Positions 9,450 to 18,958 of a DNA stretch of 64,000 bases are shown in pieces. The position numbers and the translations under genes were made by a program. The notes below the pieces were generated by a model. That model saw nothing but the letters and a program-made list of their open reading frames with translations, did not search any database and had not been told where the DNA came from. The stretch spans positions 1,488,001 to 1,552,000 of the forward strand of contig NZ_JABMEG010000001.1 in NCBI RefSeq assembly GCF_013179735.1, read 5' to 3'. The stretch's first letter is position 1. Each line of letters opens with the position of its first letter. This DNA is from Permianibacter fluminis (GTDB lineage Bacteria > Pseudomonadota > Gammaproteobacteria > Enterobacterales > Permianibacteraceae).

Positions 9450-10040
9450 ATGAAGAAAGTTATTGGGAAGATGGTGCGCTCATTGAATCTGACGGTCGCA
9501 GGCTTACTGTTGCTCTGCGTACTTGTCGGCGAGAGCCGTGCTGCAGACGTCAGGTCGACAACGCCATTGAGTGCCATTCCAGTTGAGCGCAGTGTCATTA
9601 TCGACCTACCTATGGCGGGTGAATTGATGCCAGCGGCAAAAGTCAGTATGACTGATAGTTGGATGACATTTGAGTTGCATGCGGCGACAGTTGCTGAGAG
9701 TGATGGCTATTACGCGACTCGCTTCACTCTCTTCAAAGGGCTAAAGCTGGTGGTCACTGATATTGAATACATCAATTTGAGCGCCTCTGCACCCTATGCG
9801 AACAGCTTAAGTCTCAGTTTGTTCAGTGAGGGTAAAACACCAAACACGATCCAAGTCTATCGTTCGCATTTCGACGATGCCCAGCGCGTTAATGTTCGTG
9901 AACGGCTGGTAAGTCCCATTGTAATTCCCGAATATGCCGGTGTGATGCTGCGAACGAAAGGGGCAATTACCGGGATTCGTTTGCGAGGCTACCTGATCGA
10001 TGATGGTATGGGGTTCGGATTTAAGTCTGCTGCGGATTGA
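9450..10040 (+). CDS. Secreted protein of unknown function
   Basis: 196 residues from the ATG at 9450, chosen because TAGGGAG precedes it at good spacing and the sequence then opens with a clean signal peptide (MKKVIGKMVRSLNLTVAGLL, cleavage near SRAAD). An earlier in-frame ATG at 9324 would put 42 non-signal residues in front. The mature part looks beta-rich with no cysteines and no motif I recognise. Codon use and base composition look more AT-rich than the flanking genes. It stands alone between two terminators. Function unknown. Confidence 0.65.
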   Translation: MKKVIGKMVRSLNLTVAGLLLLCVLVGESRAADVRSTTPLSAIPVERSVIIDLPMAGELMPAAKVSMTDSWMTFELHAATVAESDGYYATRFTLFKGLKLVVTDIEYINLSASAPYANSLSLSLFSEGKTPNTIQVYRSHFDDAQRVNVRERLVSPIVIPEYAGVMLRTKGAITGIRLRGYLIDDGMGFGFKSAAD

Positions 10041-10088
10041 TCATCCCGCTGAACAGAGCGTTTCGATGGGAAAGTCTGGCGGTTAGGC

Positions 10089-10168
10089 TGCGCCCGGATG
10101 GAGTGATTTGGAATCCGGGGCTGGGTTCGAATAGACCCAGGAGTTCGCTACGCTGCATCCGAGCTACG
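10089..10168. repeat. Degenerate REP/MITE-like palindromic element
   Basis: The left arm carries CCCGGATGGAG...GGAATCCGGGG and the right arm CGCTACGCTGCATCCGAGCTACG. Together they resemble the widespread GTAGCCCGGATGG.../...CCATCCGGGCTAC bacterial intergenic palindrome, but both arms have many mismatches, so this looks like an old copy. Confidence 0.45.
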
Positions 10169-10321
10169 TTTGGTCGATATCTGCGCTGGCTCATAGGCTC
10201 TCATCTCTTGCTGGTGGGCTTCGATGGTCAGCTGGGTTTGTTCCTGTCGCTCAGCTTCAATCGGCGGGACACGCATATGCACTGAAGCAAGCGCATATCG
10301 CAAATTCCGGAATATTCGAGC

Positions 10322-10359
10322 GAAACAAAAAGGGCAGCCGAAGCTGCCCTTTTTGTTTC
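10322..10359 (-). terminator. Rho-independent terminator of hppA
   Basis: Perfect 17-bp stem (GAAACAAAAAGGGCAGC and its complement) around a CGAA loop, with T runs on both strands. It lies just past the hppA stop and could also stop plus-strand transcription. Confidence 0.9.
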
Positions 10360-10370
10360 AGCGTAAGACC

Positions 10371-12467
10371 TTACGCAACCAGCGGCACAATCAGCAACGC
10401 AACGATGTTGATGATTTTGATCAGCGGGTTGACGGCGGGGCCGGCGGTGTCCTTGTAGGGGTCGCCGACGGTGTCGCCGGTGACAGCGGCTTTGTGGGCT
10501 TCGCTGCCTTTGCCACCGAAATGACCTTCTTCGATGTACTTCTTGGCGTTATCCCAAGCACCACCACCGGTGGTCATCGAGATGGCGACGAACAGGCCGG
10601 TGACGATGGTGCCCATCAACACGCCACCAAGTGCACGCACGCCTGCACCGGGGCCCATCAGCCAGTTCAGGGCAAACGCGGTGATGATCGGCACCAATAC
10701 CGGCAGCAAGGACGGGATCATCATTTCCTTGATCGCCGCTTTGGTCAGCATGTCGACCGCGCGGGAATAATCCGGCTTGGCGGTGCCTTCCATGATGCCG
10801 GCGATTTCCTTGAACTGACGACGCACTTCGACCACGACGGCGCCGGCGCTACGGCCGACCGCTTCCATGGCCATGGCACCGAACAGATAAGGAATCAGAC
10901 CACCGATAAACAAACCGATGATGACGGCCGGATCGTTCAGGCTGAACGCAAACGATTTACCAACGCCTTCAAGCGCGTGAGTAAAGTCGGCAAACAGCAC
11001 CAGTGCGGCCAGCGCAGCAGAGCCGATTGCATAACCTTTGGTGACCGCCTTGGTGGTGTTGCCAACCGCGTCGAGCGGGTCGGTGACATCACGTACGGCT
11101 TTCGGCAGTTCGGCCATTTCGGCAATACCGCCAGCGTTGTCGGTGATCGGACCGTAAGCATCGAGTGCAACGATGATGCCGGCCATCGACAGCATCGCGG
11201 TTGCTGCGATGGCAATGCCGTACAGACCGGCCAGCGCGTACGCCGCCCAGATCGAAACGCACACTGCCAGCACCGGCCACGCGGTCGATTTCATCGAGAC
11301 ACCGAGACCGGCAATGATGTTGGTGCCGTGACCAGTAGTGGATGCTTGTGCGATGTGTTTGACCGGATGGAAATCGGTGCCGGTGTAGTACTCGGTAATG
11401 ATGACCAGCAGGCCGGTCAACGCCAGACCGATAACAGATGACAGGAACAAGCGCAGCTGACCGCCGCCACTGATACCCATCACGCTGTCCAGCGCGTTGT
11501 CTGGAATCACCTTGCCGGTGACATACCAGAACACCGGAATCGCCAGCAAGCCCGACACGATCAGGCCTTTATACAGCGCGGTCATGATCTTCTGACCGGG
11601 CGTGTGCTTGACGAAGAAGCAGCCGACGATGCTGAGCAGAATCGACGCGCCGCCGAGCACCAGCGGATACAACACCGCTTCGCTGGCGAAACCTTTCAGC
11701 ATCAGCGCGCCGAGCAGCATGGTCGCGACAATGGTCACCGCATAGGTTTCAAACAAGTCAGCGGCCATGCCGGCGCAGTCACCGACGTTGTCGCCAACGT
11801 TGTCGGCGATCACGGCCGGGTTGCGCGGATCATCTTCCGGAATGCCGGCTTCGACTTTGCCGACCAGATCGGCACCGACATCAGCGCCCTTGGTGAAGAT
11901 GCCGCCACCGAGACGGGCGAAAATGGAAATCAGCGAGGAGCCGAAACCGAGGCCAATCAGCGGATGAATGACATCGCTGAGCACGGCGCCTTCGGCGGCA
12001 GTGGCTTGCAGATACGCGTAGTAACCGGCGACGCCACCCAGACCCAAACCAACCACCAGCATGCCGGTGATGGCACCGCCACGGAAGGCGACATTGAGCG
12101 CGGCATTGATGCCGCTCTTGGCCGCTTCGGCGGTGCGGACGTTGGCGCGCACCGATACGTTCATGCCGATGTAACCGGCCAGGCCCGACAGCACGGCGCC
12201 GACCAGAAAGCCGACCGCAGTCGTCCAGCCCAGAGCCGGCACGAAGCCGATGATCAGGAACAGCACGACACCGACGGCGCCAATCGTGGTGTATTGGCGA
12301 TTGAGATAGGCTTGCGCGCCTTGCTGAATGGCAGCGGCGATTTCTCGCATCCGCTCATCGCCGGCCGCTTGACCCAGAATCCACTTGCTCATCAGCGCGC
12401 CGTAGACCACGGCGACGCCGGCGCAAATCAGCGCGAAAATGAGACCTGCATTTGCTGCAAAAGCCAT
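10371..12467 (-). CDS. hppA: K+-independent-type H+-translocating membrane pyrophosphatase
   Basis: 698 residues, about the usual length, with some 16 membrane spans. The start is the ATG at 12467, preceded by GAAGGAGAACG; an upstream in-frame ATG (12620) adds a non-conserved tail. It carries the PPi/Mg-binding signature ([15 protein letters not shown] and [17 protein letters not shown]). In the diagnostic motif [10 protein letters not shown], residue 473 is Lys and 476 is Thr; in this family Lys/Thr marks K+-independent pumps and Ala/Gly or Ala/Ala marks K+-dependent ones. It hydrolyses PPi in the inner membrane and exports protons, or makes PPi in reverse. The PPi-type phosphofructokinase about 10 kb away gives it a metabolic partner. 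Single-gene unit with its own terminator. Confidence 0.97.
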   Translation of the reverse strand: MAFAANAGLIFALICAGVAVVYGALMSKWILGQAAGDERMREIAAAIQQGAQAYLNRQYTTIGAVGVVLFLIIGFVPALGWTTAVGFLVGAVLSGLAGYIGMNVSVRANVRTAEAAKSGINAALNVAFRGGAITGMLVVGLGLGGVAGYYAYLQATAAEGAVLSDVIHPLIGLGFGSSLISIFARLGGGIFTKGADVGADLVGKVEAGIPEDDPRNPAVIADNVGDNVGDCAGMAADLFETYAVTIVATMLLGALMLKGFASEAVLYPLVLGGASILLSIVGCFFVKHTPGQKIMTALYKGLIVSGLLAIPVFWYVTGKVIPDNALDSVMGISGGGQLRLFLSSVIGLALTGLLVIITEYYTGTDFHPVKHIAQASTTGHGTNIIAGLGVSMKSTAWPVLAVCVSIWAAYALAGLYGIAIAATAMLSMAGIIVALDAYGPITDNAGGIAEMAELPKAVRDVTDPLDAVGNTTKAVTKGYAIGSAALAALVLFADFTHALEGVGKSFAFSLNDPAVIIGLFIGGLIPYLFGAMAMEAVGRSAGAVVVEVRRQFKEIAGIMEGTAKPDYSRAVDMLTKAAIKEMMIPSLLPVLVPIITAFALNWLMGPGAGVRALGGVLMGTIVTGLFVAISMTTGGGAWDNAKKYIEEGHFGGKGSEAHKAAVTGDTVGDPYKDTAGPAVNPLIKIINIVALLIVPLVA

Positions 12468-13122
12468 CCAACGTTCTCCTTCAGGCAGTACAAACCGGAT
12501 CCACGGTGGTGGATCGTTCTGCTCAGCCACTGCGAGAAGAACATCGAGAAGAACGCTGTGCCTGGCGGTGCCGCGCGAACGCAGCGATGCCAGTCCCCCA
12601 CAAAACGTGGCGACAACCATCGCAAGCTGTTGCCGGTGCCCATACGCGCACCTGACCCCAGTTCACGACAACGCCTGAACTTCCCGGAGCAGCTGATTAT
12701 TTTTCCAAACTGTTTGTTATGCGAAACAGCGGTTTCTCTGTGCTCCAAGGGTTGGAGAGCGGGCTCTCCGTACGTCAGGCCGGCCGTTGTTGCACGCAGG
12801 CGCGCAACACCCCTTGTCGGTCGGTCTGCGGTGGTTATACCTGAAAATACTTACCGGCAGGACGGGCCAGGCCAATTCTTTGCCGCTTTGTTGTTGTGCG
12901 ATGCAGCAGTTGCCGGAATTGTGGACAAAGCCGGCGATCTTTTGAGCAATGGCGGGCAGATTGCGGTACCGACAGATGTTGTCAGCATTCTTTACCACCA
13001 ATCCTGGGCCAAATTGGGACGCAGAAAAAATGCGGTTTGATTTCAACAACTTGCCGAAACGGCATTCAGCTTGCTTTACAACACCGATCAAAGCACGGCT
13101 GTTCCGCGAGAGTACATGTTAA
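12468..13122. other. 655-base intergenic region upstream of hppA
   Basis: It must hold the hppA promoter, but I see no convincing -35/-10 pair. Frames of up to 124 codons on the minus strand lack an RBS and show no domain or signal sequence. An AT-richer patch at about 12690-12725 is the likeliest promoter area. Confidence 0.4.
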
Positions 13123-13509
13123 ATGTCTGAAGTCCGTCACGAACCTGCTCCTTCTCCCTGGCGTGGTGCCTGCACGCACTGCGGGGGTCAGCTTATGCGG
13201 GTGCATCGGCGCCCCATCGCCGGTGGCATGCCGTTGTGGGCCGCCGCCAGCATCGCGCTGATGGTTACCGGCGCCACCATTCTCAGTGTCATGGAAGCCC
13301 ATGGCTGGCCGTTCGGCGTGGTCGCGTTTCTGGCCGGCCTGTGGCTGGGCGTGCACCGGTTCGAGCGCTGGCAGTGCCGGCGCTGCCGGACCATGTACCG
13401 CGAGCTGGTCGGCGAGGGCAGCAACAATACCGGCAAGAACACGATGGGCAGCAGCCGGATCAGCAACGACAAGCTGAGCGACGACAAGAGCTTGCGCGCG
13501 CATTCGTGA
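13123..13509 (+). CDS. Small membrane protein with zinc-ribbon cysteine pairs
   Basis: 128 residues. A CTHC pair near residue 17 and a CRRC pair near residue 86 flank a hydrophobic segment long enough for two membrane spans (about 37-75: MPLWAAASIALMVTGATIL and GWPFGVVAFLAGLWLGV). This places both cysteine pairs on one side of the membrane, where they could form one zinc ribbon. The tail is polar and Ser/Lys-rich. The RBS is weak. A longer overlapping minus-strand frame exists but has no recognisable features. Function unknown. Confidence 0.55.
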   Translation: MSEVRHEPAPSPWRGACTHCGGQLMRVHRRPIAGGMPLWAAASIALMVTGATILSVMEAHGWPFGVVAFLAGLWLGVHRFERWQCRRCRTMYRELVGEGSNNTGKNTMGSSRISNDKLSDDKSLRAHS

Positions 13510-13597
13510 ATGCCTGCGTGTGACGGGCCCGGTGTGCCAGACCTGATTTGCAAGAAGCGGTTTGCCTGACCTGGTTTGTAGAACAAGACTTCGCAAT

Positions 13598-13630
13598 AAA
13601 AAATGGCCATCTGCAGGTGGCCATTTTTTT
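13598..13630. terminator. Bidirectional rho-independent terminator
   Basis: AAAAAATGGCCA and TGGCCATTTTTT form a 12-bp stem around an 8-base loop between convergent genes: the plus-strand zinc-ribbon gene and minus-strand yadH. Confidence 0.85.
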
Positions 13631-13665
13631 GTCTCGGTTTTTTTGTTTCGGTGTTGCACGTGCCA

Positions 13666-14463
13666 TTAACTACGCAGGCCGGTACCGCGACGCAACAGCC
13701 ACATGGCGTACACCGTCAGCACCACCAAGCCGGCGCTGAGCAGGCCAAAGGCCAAGCCAATGTTGACATCGGAATGGCCCATGAAGCTGTAACGAAAGGC
13801 ATTGACCAGATACAGCACCGGGTTGAAATGTGAAATGGTCTGCCAGACCGGCGGCAGCCAGCTGATCGAATAAAACACGCCGCCCAAATAGGTCAGCGGA
13901 GTTAGCACAAAAGTCGGAATGATCGAGGTGTCGTCAAACTTCTTGGCGTACACGGCATTGATGAACCCGCCGAGCGAGAACAGCGCCGATGCGAGCAGCA
14001 CCAGCGCCAGCATCAAGCCCCAATGCTGAACCTGCAGTGGCACGAACAACAAGGACAAGGTCGTCACGATGATGGCGGTCAGCAGGCCACGGCTGACACC
14101 GCCGAGCACATAACCGAGCAGCAGAATGCCATCCGGCACCGGCGCCACCAGCAGTTCTTCAATGCTGCGCTGGAACTTGGCGCTGAAAAACGATGACACC
14201 ACGTTGGCGTAGGAGTTGGTGATCACCGACATCATCACCAATCCCGGCAGGATGTATTCCATGTAGCTGACGCCGCCCGCCGAGCCAATCCGGCTGCCGA
14301 CAAAATTGCCGAAAATCATGAAATACAGCGTCGTGGTAATGGCCGGTGGCAGCAGCGTCTGCGGCCAGATGCGGACATAGCGGGCGATTTCCTTGCTCAG
14401 AATGGCATGCAGCGCAATGCGGTTGTTGTGGCTGAGCGAGGTGCTGAACAGATGACGACTCAT
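13666..14463 (-). CDS. yadH: ABC-2 type transporter permease, YadH-like
   Basis: 265 residues with six predicted membrane spans and the ABC-2 family pattern of a cytoplasmic N-terminus followed by LPPAITTTLYFMIFGNFVG and YILPGLVMMSVI. The segment FNPVLYLVNAFRYSFMG near the C-terminus is typical of YadH and related drug/polysaccharide exporters. It overlaps the upstream ATPase gene by 4 nt (14460-14463), so the two are translated together and form one exporter. The substrate is not known for YadGH in general. Strong family match. Confidence 0.93.
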   Translation of the reverse strand: MSRHLFSTSLSHNNRIALHAILSKEIARYVRIWPQTLLPPAITTTLYFMIFGNFVGSRIGSAGGVSYMEYILPGLVMMSVITNSYANVVSSFFSAKFQRSIEELLVAPVPDGILLLGYVLGGVSRGLLTAIIVTTLSLLFVPLQVQHWGLMLALVLLASALFSLGGFINAVYAKKFDDTSIIPTFVLTPLTYLGGVFYSISWLPPVWQTISHFNPVLYLVNAFRYSFMGHSDVNIGLAFGLLSAGLVVLTVYAMWLLRRGTGLRS

Positions 14464-15428
14464 GACGCGGCTCCCGCGGCGGGCGGCAGCGGGTTGGGCG
14501 CCGCCCCGGTATTGCCCTGCACCAGATTCACAAACAATTCCTCCAGTCGATTGGCCTTGTTGCGCATCGATGTGATGGTGATGCCATGCTGGCCGAGCAG
14601 GGTGAACAATTCATTGAGACCCTGACTGCGTTCGACGTCGACTTCCAGACTGTGCTCGTCGAGCCGGCGCAGCGGATAGCCGGACAGTGTCGGCAAAATC
14701 GGCGGCAACTGCGGTGAATCCAGAATGAAGGTTTCCTGATGCAGGCGGGCCAGCAATTGCTTCATGCTGGTGTTCTCGATGATCTGGCCTTTGTCGATGA
14801 TGCCGATGTTGCGACAAAGCATTTCCGCTTCTTCCAGATAATGCGTGGTCAGCACAATGGTGGTGCCGGCCTGGTTCAACTCGCGCAGAAAGGTCCACAT
14901 CGACCGGCGCAGTTCAATGTCGACGCCTGCCGTTGGCTCATCGAGAATCAGCAGCTTGGGTTGATGCATCAGCGCCCGCGCGATCATCAATCGCCGCTTC
15001 ATGCCGCCAGAAAGTTGTCGCGACTGACTATTGCGCTTGTCCCACAGGCTGAGCTGGGTCAACAACACTTCGGCGCGTTGCAACGCCAGCGGTCGTGGCA
15101 CGCCATAAAAGCCGGCCTGATTGACCACGATTTGCAGCACGGTTTCAAACTGGCTGAAATTGAATTCCTGCGGCACCAAACCGAGCTGACGTTTGGCGGC
15201 GTTGAAATCCGTATCGATATCGATGCCAAAAACCTTGATCGCACCGCCGCTCTTGCGCACCAGCGAGCTGATGATGCCGAGCGTGGTCGATTTGCCGGCG
15301 CCGTTCGGACCGAGCAGGGCATAGAAGTCCCCTGCTGCGACCGTCAGGTCGATGCCTTTCAGCGCCTCAACGCCATTGCTGTAGATCTTGCGCAGACCGG
15401 TGATCTGCAGTGCCGGGGCCTTGCTCAT
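14460..15428 (-). CDS. yadG: ABC transporter ATP-binding protein, YadG-like
   Basis: 322 residues. Walker A GPNGAGKST, signature LSGGM, Walker B LLILDEPTAGVD and the switch His in TTHYLEEAE are all present. After the ATPase core (about residues 1-220) there is a C-terminal extension of some 100 residues, as in YadG and other ABC-2 partner ATPases. First gene of a two-gene unit with yadH. ATP hydrolysis here drives export by the YadH dimer. Very secure family call; substrate unknown. Confidence 0.95.
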   Translation of the reverse strand: MSKAPALQITGLRKIYSNGVEALKGIDLTVAAGDFYALLGPNGAGKSTTLGIISSLVRKSGGAIKVFGIDIDTDFNAAKRQLGLVPQEFNFSQFETVLQIVVNQAGFYGVPRPLALQRAEVLLTQLSLWDKRNSQSRQLSGGMKRRLMIARALMHQPKLLILDEPTAGVDIELRRSMWTFLRELNQAGTTIVLTTHYLEEAEMLCRNIGIIDKGQIIENTSMKQLLARLHQETFILDSPQLPPILPTLSGYPLRRLDEHSLEVDVERSQGLNELFTLLGQHGITITSMRNKANRLEELFVNLVQGNTGAAPNPLPPAAGAAS

Positions 15429-15790
15429 GCCGGGACTTTCCTCATATCGAGACCATATTCATTTTGGGGCCTGCTACATCTCCGGGCCCTTAACCTCTGT
15501 GGTTCTGCTTCATTCAGCGCTTGCTACATCCCGATACATCGTTGATGTCCGGGCGGGCCTGCTGACGCTACTGCCGAGGTGCCAGGCTGTGACGCTTGCG
15601 GTGAATTCGGAAAACTTGTCTGCGATCAGCTGGCGGGTCCGCTTGCTGTCGTACGCTTGCCGCCGACACTGCCGAATTGCCGCGAAACTGTGATCGCGGC
15701 AGCAATTGGCGAAAAAAGCGCCAATGTGATTGCGAGCGCCGGATTATAGCCGCTATAGTCCGGCCGGGCCGCCAACCAACACTGATGATA
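15429..15790. other. Divergent promoter region between yadG and a GGDEF-EAL gene
   Basis: 362 bases without a credible gene. It contains a plus-strand promoter candidate at 15730-15759. A minus-strand promoter for yadG is expected but not obvious. Confidence 0.5.
15730..15759 (+). promoter_or_regulatory. Candidate sigma-70 promoter of the PAS-GGDEF-EAL gene
   Basis: TTGCGA (15730-15735) and TATAGT (15754-15759) are 18 bases apart, about 30 bases before the chosen start. Prediction by eye only. Confidence 0.45.
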
Positions 15791-18037
15791 ATGGCCACAA
15801 AGCCTTTCCTTTTTGGGACTTCTCACTTGTCACTCTCGCGGATCACCGGCGGGCTGGCAGCGCTGTCGGTGCCAACCGCGCAGGCGGCCGATACTGTGCT
15901 CAGCGTGTCGGCGTCCGGGCTGTTGCTGATCGCCGGCATTCTGACCGGCGTGCTGTTCTGGGAACGGCGCAGCCGCCAGCAACGCGAACGCGAATGGCAG
16001 CAACTGCAAACCACGCGCGAACATCTGCAATCGGCGCTCTGGGGTTCCGGTGATGGTGTCTGGGACTGGAATCTCAAGACCGCGACCATCACCCGCATGG
16101 GCGTTGCCGAGATGCTCGGCTACCCGGCCGCCGAGCTGGCGCCGACCAGCACCGCCATTTATTCCCTGATTCACCCGGATGATCGCGAACGGGTGCTGCG
16201 CAGCATCGGCGGCCATCTGGCCGGTCGTCGTGACAACTTCGAACTGGAATACCGGCTCCGGCACAAGGACGGCAGTTGGTGCTGGGTGCTTGATCGCGGC
16301 CGCTTGGTCGCACGCGATGAAAACGGTGCACCGCTGCGTTTCGCCGGCACCACCAAGAACATCACCGCCCGCAAACAAATCGAACAGGAATTGCAGTTGT
16401 CGGCGACCGTGCTTGAGCACATGGCCGAGAGTGTGGTCATCACCGACACCCGATTCCGGATTGTCCGGGTCAATCAGGCGTTCTGCCGTCATTTTGGTTA
16501 CAGCGCTGACGAAGTGCTCGGTGCCGACACTGCCTTGTTCAATTCCAGCCAGCATGAGCACGCGGTTTATCATCAACTGCGCGATCAGCTGGAGCGCGAC
16601 GGTCGCTGGCTGGGCGAGTTGTGGCAACGGCTCAAGGACGGCAGCGAGCGCCTGATGTCGCTGGATCTGCAAGCGGTGACCGACCAACTGACTGGCCAGG
16701 ATTGCTATGTCGGCGTGATGTCCGATATCACCGAACGGCGTCGGGCTGAAAACGAACTGCGCTATCTGGCCAATTACGATTTTCTGACCGGTCTGCCCAA
16801 TCGCAAACAATTTCAGGAACGGCTGCAAAGCGCGCTGATGCAAGCCGGCTCACCGGCGTTTGCCTTGCTGTTTCTGGATGTTGATCACTTCAAGCACGTC
16901 AATGACACGCTCGGCCATGGTCACGGCGATCATCTGCTGCAGCAAGTGGCCAATCGCTTGCGTCAGTGCGTGGCCGATGAAACCTTGGTGGCGCGGCTCG
17001 GCGGCGATGAATTCATTGTGCTGCTGCCGGGTCAGCTCAATCAGGCTGAAGCGCTGGCGGCGCATATCGTTGCCAGTTTCCGCGAGCCGTTCATGCTGGC
17101 CGAACAGGAAATCGGTGTCTCGCCCAGCATCGGCATCAGCTTGTATCCGCAGCACGGCACCGACGCCGGCAACTTGCTGAAATTCGCCGACATTGCCATG
17201 TACCGCGCCAAGCACCGCGGCCGCGGCGTCTGGCAGATTTACGAACGCGACATGGACGAGCCGGCGGTGCGGCGCCTGCAGCTGGAATCGGCGTTGCGGC
17301 GCGCGCTCGAGCGCGACGAGCTTGAGCTGTGGTTTCAGCCGCGCTGGGATTTGAACGAAAACCGGGTGACCGGATTTGAAGCACTGGTGCGCTGGCAATC
17401 GAGCACGCTCGGGGCGATACCGCCGGATGAATTCATTGCCATTGCCGAAGACAGCGGTCTGATTGACGCCATTGGCGAATGGGTGCTGCGCGAAGCCTGT
17501 CGCGAGGCCGCCTCATGGTGGCGACAAGGCAAGCCCTGGCGCGTTTCGGTCAACCTCAGCGCCCGGCAATTGCAGCGCGCTGATTTGCCGGACCGGGTCA
17601 GTGCCCTGCTGCGCGAATACGGCCTGAAACCTGCGGCACTGGAACTGGAACTGACCGAAAGCATTTTGCTGTCGGCACCACTGCATCATCTGCCACTGCA
17701 AGCGCTGCGTGGTTTGGGTGTGCGGCTGGCACTGGATGATTTCGGCACCGGCTATTCGGCGTTTGCTTACCTGCGCCGTTATGGCTTCGACACCCTGAAA
17801 ATCGCCCGCGATTTCGTCACCGACATGGATCGCGACGCCAGCGCCGTCGCCATCACTGCCACGCTGATCGAACTTGGCCACAAACTCGGCATGACCGTGG
17901 TTGCCGAAGGGGTCGAAAACAGCGTCCAGCGCGAACGCCTGCGTCAGCTCGGCTGTGAAGAAGTGCAGGGTTATTTTGTCGGCGTGCCAGTACCGGCCTC
18001 GGATTTGATGCGCGATTTGCCGGAAATTATTGGCTGA
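15791..18037 (+). CDS. PAS-PAS-GGDEF-EAL c-di-GMP signalling protein
   Basis: 748 residues from the ATG at 15791 (ATG 15785 is also possible). An N-terminal hydrophobic segment (about 15-55) is followed by two PAS domains (about 75-205 and 215-335), GGDEF (GGDEF at 404-408) and EAL (EAL at 530-532). The cyclase active-site motif is intact, but the RxxD inhibitory site is absent: the matching four residues are ADET. The EAL domain keeps the key Glu, Asn (SVNLSARQ), [13 protein letters not shown] and QGYF residues, yet the usual LKID motif reads LKIA (Ala672), replacing an Asp that helps bind metal. Phosphodiesterase activity may be weak. It stands alone with its own likely promoter. Confidence 0.93.
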   Translation: MATKPFLFGTSHLSLSRITGGLAALSVPTAQAADTVLSVSASGLLLIAGILTGVLFWERRSRQQREREWQQLQTTREHLQSALWGSGDGVWDWNLKTATITRMGVAEMLGYPAAELAPTSTAIYSLIHPDDRERVLRSIGGHLAGRRDNFELEYRLRHKDGSWCWVLDRGRLVARDENGAPLRFAGTTKNITARKQIEQELQLSATVLEHMAESVVITDTRFRIVRVNQAFCRHFGYSADEVLGADTALFNSSQHEHAVYHQLRDQLERDGRWLGELWQRLKDGSERLMSLDLQAVTDQLTGQDCYVGVMSDITERRRAENELRYLANYDFLTGLPNRKQFQERLQSALMQAGSPAFALLFLDVDHFKHVNDTLGHGHGDHLLQQVANRLRQCVADETLVARLGGDEFIVLLPGQLNQAEALAAHIVASFREPFMLAEQEIGVSPSIGISLYPQHGTDAGNLLKFADIAMYRAKHRGRGVWQIYERDMDEPAVRRLQLESALRRALERDELELWFQPRWDLNENRVTGFEALVRWQSSTLGAIPPDEFIAIAEDSGLIDAIGEWVLREACREAASWWRQGKPWRVSVNLSARQLQRADLPDRVSALLREYGLKPAALELELTESILLSAPLHHLPLQALRGLGVRLALDDFGTGYSAFAYLRRYGFDTLKIARDFVTDMDRDASAVAITATLIELGHKLGMTVVAEGVENSVQRERLRQLGCEEVQGYFVGVPVPASDLMRDLPEIIG

Positions 18038-18073
18038 CACCAGACTGCAGTGGGGTGCAATGCCATGCGTTCA

Positions 18074-18844
18074 TTATTTCTGCACATCCCACGCAATGTT
18101 CGACAGCAAATGACAATGGTCACATTTAAAATCGAACAGGTTGTGAATTGGTCTGTTCGTGCTCCAAGCTCCGCCACACGATGGACAACGACGTTGCTGC
18201 TCAGTCAAAAAATCGCTGCCGCTAGCTCGATAGAGGTAGTAGTAAAACGGTTTGCCTGTAGCGTTTGACATGGTCGCGCATATATCTCGGCCAGTGCTGG
18301 TGAGGCTGCTATCCAGCTCTGAGAGCTGCGCGGTCGCGGGTTCCTCTAGGACGCTACAATTCATCTGAAGGCTGTCACAAGACTGATAGTCTGACTGCCA
18401 ACAGATGACCTCATAGAATTCTCCACTTTGCAATGGCGAAAATCGATATAACGGAATCACGCCAAAGCAGTCCATGCAGCGGATTGGCGACTCGAGCGAT
18501 AGAAATGTTGTAAAAAGTGCAAATCCGCTCGGGTCGGTACACGAGCAGAGCTTCGCTCCTTCGATACTCTCGCCGACACGCTGGGAAGTGATTTCTACTC
18601 CATTAGTTGCAGCGGTTGCTACGGCCTTTCGAACAAATTCGCTAGAAAAACGTTCGTCTAAAGCGAATGGTTCCGGTGTGTTAGCAAAAACACAGCACTT
18701 GTCTTTTTCAATGTGCGATGTCCATTCTCGTCCACAAACTTGGCCATTCATTCGCAATGCTGATAGGTATCCATTCAGCAGGTCAGCAAGATTTTCCAAT
18801 AAGAAGCTTCGATCGAATGAAAAAATAATTTTATGCACATGCAT
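18074..18844 (-). CDS. DUF2310 zinc-ribbon protein
   Basis: 256 residues from the ATG at 18844, with GGAAG 9 nt upstream; an in-frame start at 18898 is less likely. The C-terminus carries CPSCGGAW and, about 20 residues later, FDFKCDHCHLLSNIAW, the pattern of the DUF2310 family (Zn-ribbon-containing, possibly nucleic-acid-binding). The motif KPFYYYLYR before it is also typical. Function is not established for the family. The coding sequence is clearly more AT-rich than its neighbours, which may mean later acquisition. It is convergent with the GGDEF-EAL gene, with 36 bases between the stops. Confidence 0.85.
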   Translation of the reverse strand: MHVHKIIFSFDRSFLLENLADLLNGYLSALRMNGQVCGREWTSHIEKDKCCVFANTPEPFALDERFSSEFVRKAVATAATNGVEITSQRVGESIEGAKLCSCTDPSGFALFTTFLSLESPIRCMDCFGVIPLYRFSPLQSGEFYEVICWQSDYQSCDSLQMNCSVLEEPATAQLSELDSSLTSTGRDICATMSNATGKPFYYYLYRASGSDFLTEQQRRCPSCGGAWSTNRPIHNLFDFKCDHCHLLSNIAWDVQK

Positions 18845-18958
18845 ATCTATGAACTTCCAAACGTCATGAGATGAGGCAGTCCGGGTCGCAAGGCCCAACC
18901 GTTAGTGAATCCGGTTAGCAAGTCGTTTGGCTTTGAGCCTCAGCCCAAGCCATCCTCG

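Larger units (their letters stand above)
10041..10370. other. Intergenic region: decayed palindromic repeat and hppA terminator, no gene seen
   Basis: 330 bases between the secreted unknown and the end of hppA. It holds the degenerate repeat at 10089-10168 and the long hairpin at 10322-10359. The short reading frames here show no coding character. Confidence 0.6.

Noticed and set aside
10224-13040. Plus-strand frames (10224-11441 and 11604-13040) opposite hppA
   Set aside because: Both are antisense to a strongly conserved pyrophosphatase and show His/Gln/Gly/Asp-rich low-quality protein.
12717-13091. 124-codon minus-strand frame in the region upstream of hppA
   Set aside because: Not antisense to a gene, but it has no RBS, no signal peptide and no motif, and it covers what should be the hppA promoter area.
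18074-18844. Mobile-element gene because of AT-rich composition
   Set aside because: The product matches the DUF2310 zinc-ribbon family and there are no inverted ends or transposase beside it.
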